Of a DNA stretch of 64,000 bases, positions 59,283 through 64,000 are shown piece after piece. The DNA is taken from assembly GCA_026419785.1 (NCBI GenBank), contig JAODTK010003209.1, forward strand, positions 186,001 to 250,000, in the 5' to 3' direction. The DNA comes from Sclerodactyla briareus (lineage: Eukaryota > Echinodermata > Holothuroidea > Dendrochirotida > Sclerodactylidae). The notes under the pieces are model-generated. The model saw nothing but the letters and a program-made list of their open reading frames with translations, ran no database searches and was not told where the DNA came from. Every line of letters starts with the position of its first letter. The first letter of the stretch is position 1. A program made the translations under genes and the position numbers.

Positions 59283-60215
59283 AATGCTCAAAGACCGACG
59301 AACACTTAAAGAATATATAAATACAACTGAACAGCAAAAAACGTGAGTTGGCTGCACTGGAACATAATTATATCGTTCTCAGAGGCATTTCAAATTTTTG
59401 GCCTCTCTGTACCATGGACTTTAATTACCTAGACCAAAACGTTTTTGGTTTACTTCTTATTTCTCATCCGCAACTCATTCGGATGTAAAGCTCTATTGGC
59501 TGCACATATACTCCCATCGAAGTTGATTGATGTTTGCAATCTTCTGATATTATTATTATTATATTATTATTATAGTATTATTATTATTATAATGCTCAAA
59601 GACCGACGAACACTTAAAGAATATATAAATACAACTGAACAGCAAAAAACGTGAGTTGGCTACACTGGAACATAATTATATCGTTCTCAGAGGCATTTCA
59701 AATTTTTGGCCTCTCTGTACCATGGACTTTAATTACCTAGACCAAAACGTTTTTGGTTTACTTCTTATTTCTCATCCGCAACTCATTCGGATGTAAAGCT
59801 CTATTGGCTGCACATATACTCCCATCGAAGTTGATTGATGTTTGCAATCTTCTGATATTATTATTATTAATTATTATATTATTATTATTATTATTATTAT
59901 TATATTATTATTATTATTATTATTATTCTTATTATTATTATTATTATTATTATGCTTAAGGAACTGTACAACCAAAAACGTGCGTTTACATACACTGGAA
60001 CATCATTATATCGTTCTCAGAGGCATTTCAAATTTTTGGCCTCTCTGTACCATGGACTTTAATTACCTAGACCAAAACGTTTTTGGTTTACTTCTTATTT
60101 CTCATCCGCAACTCATTCGGATGTAAAGCTCTATTGGCTGCACATATACTCCCATCGAAGTTGATTGATGTTTACAATCTTCTGATATTATTATATTAAT
60201 TATTATATTATTATT

Positions 60216-60249
<34 letters not shown>

Positions 60250-60860
60250 AATGCTCAAAGACCGACGAACACTTAAAGAATATATAAATACAACTGAACA
60301 GCAAAAAACGTGAGTTGGCTACACTGGAACATAATTATATCGTTCTCAGAGGCATTTCAAATTTTTGGCCTCTCTGTACCATGGACTTTAATTACCTAGA
60401 CCAAAACGTTTTTGGTTTACTTCTTATTTCTCATCCGCAACTCATTCGGATGATGTAAAGCTCTATTGGCTGCATATATACTCTCATCGAAGTTGATTGA
60501 TGTTTACAATCTTCTGATATTATTTTATTATTATTATTATTAATTATTATTATTATTCTTATTATTATTATTATTATTATTTATTATTATTATTATTATT
60601 ATATTATTTACAACGGGACAACGAAAACGTGAGTTAGCTACACTGGAACATAATTATATCGTTCTCAGAGGCATTTCAAATTTTTGGCCTCTCTTGACCA
60701 TGAAACTTGTACAAGACCAAAAAGTGTTTGTTTCCTTTTAAATTTGCTTCGCAAATCCACTCTGATGTGCAGCTCTACTGGTGTGGGGGGGGCTGAGGCG
60801 GGGGCGCGCATATATACTCCATCAAAGTGATCAATGTTTACAATCTTTCTGTATTATATT
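59283..60860 (+). repeat. Tandem array of a ~308-bp unit, five copies with TTA spacers
   Basis: Copies start at about 59283, 59591, 59951, 60250 and 60609. Each has AATGCTCAAAGACCGACGAA (lost or altered in copies 3 and 5), ACATAATTATATCGTTCTCA, GAGGCATTTCAAATTTTTGG, CCTCTCTGTACCATGGAC, GGATGTAAAGCTCTATTGG and TTGATTGATGTTTRCAATC, then a TTA tract of variable length. Copies 1, 2 and 4 differ by only a few bases; copy 5 is the most diverged. There is no real coding frame. It may be a tandemly amplified LINE/SINE 3' end. Confidence 0.95.
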
Positions 60861-60913
60861 TATTCTTATTATTATTATTATATTATTATTTATTATTATA
60901 TTATATATTATTA

Positions 60914-60914
60914 T

Positions 60915-60983
<69 letters not shown>

Positions 60984-61000
60984 TAGTAGTATAGAAGTAG
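60914..61000 (+). repeat. (AGT)n microsatellite
   Basis: About 24 AGT triplets with a single GGT, then imperfect units. Confidence 0.97.
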
Positions 61001-61206
61001 TATTAGTATTATTAGTATTTTTTCTTTCCTGTTATTCTTTCTTATGATTGTATAATCTTTAAGTTTACTCTCGAACTAACTTTGGGGATTATAAATACCA
61101 TTTGTCTCCCAAAGGAATGAATCCTCCTTTTTTCATATATTCTTAAGAGTTCTACTAACACGCCATTTTGGATCTGATAACTTTTGGAGGCATTATGGCA
61201 AGAGCA

Positions 61207-61240
61207 AGAGAGAGAGAGAGAGAGAAGGGGGGGGGGGAGA
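61207..61240 (+). repeat. (GA)n and poly-G (11)
   Basis: GA dinucleotides (61207-61226) followed by a run of G (61227-61237), just outside the tRNA-derived element. Confidence 0.95.
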
Positions 61241-61395
61241 GAAGCAGGAAGGTCGGAAGTCTGGAAGTGTAAAGCTCATAGCTCCACCGGGGTTAGGACC
61301 GCAGACCCCTTGCTTCACGTGGCAAGTGCCCTTACCATTGAGCTTGAGCCAGCTGTGGTTTCCTTCCGCGAACCCGAGGAACATGATGCCTTTCG
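61240..61395 (-). mobile_element. tRNA-derived SINE, family 2, copy 2
   Basis: The tRNA-like domain lies at 61277-61350 on the minus strand (GGCTCAAGCTCAATGGTAAG ... GTCTGCGGTCCTAACCCCGG). The anticodon arm has a perfect CTTGC/GCAAG stem around an 8-base loop (CACGTGAA). Flanks CCTCGGGTTCG on the 5' side and CCGACCTTCC on the 3' side match copy 1 at 46491-46660. Confidence 0.75.
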
Positions 61396-61399
61396 CCGT

Positions 61400-63345
61400 G
61401 GGATCAAACGTGAAAACACTGCTAGTTCCATGCTTGATGCCTTTACCCCCCTCCCCCCTTATCCCCTCCCCCCTCCATAGATCAATACGATGCTTCGACC
61501 TGACACAACGCTTGGTTCTCGCTTTAGGGGAGTTACGAGGCTTCTATTTGGTATATATGAAATTGGTGAAACGAGTGTGATTCTACATTGGCAGTCCTGC
61601 CGAAATAAAGGCAGAGAGGCAGGAAGGTATCATTTGCCTCTGCAGCACCAGTTGGCTTCACAGCTCTCATCGGGCCATTCACATTCCCCTGCTGCATGAT
61701 GTCTCTCTATTACTAATTTACTTACCAGATTCCTGATTTCCTCTAGCGGCTTCACACTTTTCATTATAACCTTTACGAGTTTTTTGTATTTATTCAGGGA
61801 AACGATTTGATATTATTCACTACAGCAGTGAATGATCTACCGGCATAATCCCTAGAGGGGATACTTGAAGGGTAAGAATTTTTTTAGGAACAGAACAGTC
61901 AAAGTAGATTATAACTGCCTAGACAGTAAACCACACGATAAGTTACTACTCTGTTACCACGAAAAAATTCAATTTCGTTGTCACATGGCTCCTCAGTCAA
62001 TCGGAAAATAACCAAAACGTTCCTAACGCATTCTGAGACAGGATGTGGGATTGCTGTTTTATAGTTATTTTGCTGTCAATTTCGAATTTGCATAAAATAA
62101 GAATGCAAGTAAACGATTGTTGTAAAAGATGTCCAGTTCATCAGTGTCATGAACCACAAAAATAGGGGCGCTCTGACAATATTAAATATATATATATATG
62201 AAAAATTGAAGTGTCTTGGTACTTAGAAACACACAAGGAAAATTACCCGAGGCTTGTCGAGACTACCTCGGCACATAAGGGTTTCCGCCGTGGCCAATGA
62301 TCTGTACCTCTACCACAGAAGTCCACCAAAAGTCGCGGAAATGAGTGTACATTCATATATCATGTTTTTGCATGGTTCCGATCAGGTCCAGCGACCTATA
62401 GTCTAAAGGCGATATAATTTAAATGTTTTATACAGCAACCGTACTTAATTACTGCTAACGAGGATACAGACTGCGTGAGTCAAAGTACACCTTACCGCGG
62501 TCTCCAGAGGTCTGTCAGAGTGATTTAATGATGAAATAACCATGGATAAGTTCTAACCTATAGTCCTTCCCGCCCGTTGTTGGGTGGCGAGGGTGCGATC
62601 ATGTCTTCAAATTAAGACACAATCACTCGGTAACAGCGCTGTGATAATCACTGGTGTTGGTTATTCAATTATCTACTGGCTCTTCGAGAGGATGATAAAC
62701 TCTAATACGTATGGCAGGAGTAAAAAAACCAGGTGGGGAGAATGTGGCAATAAGGCAACTTCCAACTGAACATATGTATATATATTTCTAGGTGAAGGTG
62801 TATCTGAGGTGGGGAAGTCCCGGGGGGCTGGACGTTCAAGAACAGTGGTGGAGATTGAGGTAGTTCAGGACTGCTGCTCCGCGCGCAGTAGTATGTCTAT
62901 AGTGTCGTCTTGTTAGTTCCACTGAACGGAATTGTAAGGAAATTCACTCTGGGAGGAAAGTTTTTTTTTTTTTCAAATTGGGGGCAAGTTCATGCCCATC
63001 ATTTTAATGAGGAACACAAGACACAAAACTGTGTCGCGATTTCTTGTCATAGCTGACAGGCTAGGGCTACTAAGACCAAACCGGAAAACTTGTACTATTA
63101 GATATTGTCGGTTTACTTGAAGTTCCCTTCTAAATAGTCGCAAACTTGGAATTTCAAATATTATCACTACTTCCCTGCCCTTTCCTTCCTCCTACTACTT
63201 TTGTGGAGAACAACTGACCTCCCCATTCACCAAGTATTATCCATTCTGGACAAGGAGTGGTATATATATCGGGGCACTGGGCACAATTATGTCAAATATT
63301 TTTTATCCTGACACAAACCATCTTAATTTGCTGAGTAGTAGAGTG
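61400..63345. other. Unassigned DNA
   Basis: No recognised gene or repeat; poly-T at 62961-62974 and a short TA tract near 62187-62198. Confidence 0.5.
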
Positions 63346-63349
63346 ACAG

Positions 63350-64000
63350 CAGATGGCCAAAAAACTCTCCATTAAAACATCTCTTAACATGTTTGTTGGC
63401 CAAGTGGTCATGTCAAATGTCAAATTTAACAACATTCCAGTGTTTTAGGTGTCTTGACCTAACCACATGTGCGTTCCTTGAGATAGCTCGTGATAGGAGT
63501 GTTGTATTACATTAGTCTAATTCACTTTATGGGTTGTCTCAACAAGACAAATCTGGTCATCACAAAAAATAAGCACTCAATGTCACAAGGTGCAAACGAG
63601 GCAAATGAGGTCAAATCTGTCAGCAGATCGCAGTTCGCCCAGACGCGGCCAAACAAAACTTTTCATAAGAACATCCCTCTAAAATGTTTCGTTGCCAAGA
63701 TATATAAGGATTGTCCTGTGGTGACCTCAAATGCCTTGACCTAAGCACCAAAAACAATAGGGTCATCCTCCACTATACGTGCAAATCACATACCCATTTG
63801 ACCTCTGGAACATGCTTGCATTCGTTAGATATCGTGCGGACAAGCTTTTGAAACTTTTGCCCTTCGTGACCGAATGACTTTGAACTGGCACCAGAAAAAT
63901 GGGGGTCATCCTCTCCATCTGTCCATCACATAAACCTAGTAGTTGGAACTTATACATGCTTGAGTTCTTTAGATATCGTGCTGACAAGCGGTGTCACACA
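63350..64000 (-). repeat. TGACC-rich dispersed repeat, tandem copies at the right edge
   Basis: Two copies of the core lie in inverted orientation to those at 24631 and 25070: 63351-63410 (CATCTCTTAACATGTTTGTT, GGCCAAG) and 63651-63710 (CATCCCTCTAAAATGTTTCG, TTGCCAAGATAT), about 295 bp apart. A second block with ATAGGGTCATCCTC and AGATATCGTGCGGACAAGC (63755-63850) is repeated 143 bp on (GGGGGTCATCCTC, AGATATCGTGCTGACAAGC, to 63990). The array probably continues past the window. Confidence 0.75.

Noticed and set aside
59014..59357. Poly-Ile, poly-Ser, poly-Pro, poly-Gly or poly-Asp proteins
   Set aside because: All are six-frame readings of CAT/CCA/TTA microsatellites.

Overview
This is eukaryotic genomic DNA with no recognisable intact gene. 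It is AT-rich, full of long TTA/ATA microsatellites, minisatellites, G/C homopolymer tracts and decayed retrotransposons. The mix (tRNA-derived SINEs with a 3' tail containing 'AAAGCGCTATATAAG', L2-like and RLE-type LINEs, a Penelope-like element, TGACC-rich dispersed repeats, frequent 'TAGGCCTA' words) suggests a marine invertebrate, most likely a deuterostome such as an echinoderm. That assignment is inference; no rRNA or mitochondrial marker is present.

Layout. 0-10 kb: mostly unassigned DNA with a tRNA-like head plus poly-T/TTA tract, a TTAC microsatellite, TGACC-rich repeat and a GGGCCC-rich degenerate repeat. 10.67-11.63 kb, minus strand: the one recognisable cellular coding sequence, a rhodopsin-class (peptide-receptor-like) GPCR exon running from TM1 to helix 8, preceded by a good splice acceptor but carrying an in-frame TGA and about three frameshifts. 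14.33-16.78 kb: a ~45-bp minisatellite of about 54 copies. 17-40 kb: repeat-derived and unassigned DNA including a full tRNA-derived SINE (22.4 kb), an inverted-repeat element with (GGGC)n arms (23.4-24.15 kb), TGACC-rich repeats, a long polypurine tract and a hAT-MITE-like element.

40-47.4 kb is a retroelement graveyard: a minus-strand LINE reverse transcriptase, a SINE abutting it, a 49-bp minisatellite, the 3' end of an RLE-type LINE next to an antisense tRNA-like head, and a Penelope-like GIY-YIG fragment preceded by a 119-bp tandem duplication. 53.4-55.4 kb holds a frameshifted minus-strand region with a clear APE endonuclease. 58.1-59.0 kb holds an L2-like reverse transcriptase C-terminal half, followed by compound CAT/CCA/CAT/TTA microsatellites and a five-copy ~308-bp tandem array with TTA spacers. 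The window ends in tandem copies of the TGACC-rich repeat.

The coding relics do not form a pathway; they record at least five retrotransposon lineages. Many lesions are one-base indels in short homopolymers, so part of the apparent decay could be consensus error in the assembly. All family assignments come from reading translated motifs by eye; no database search was possible.
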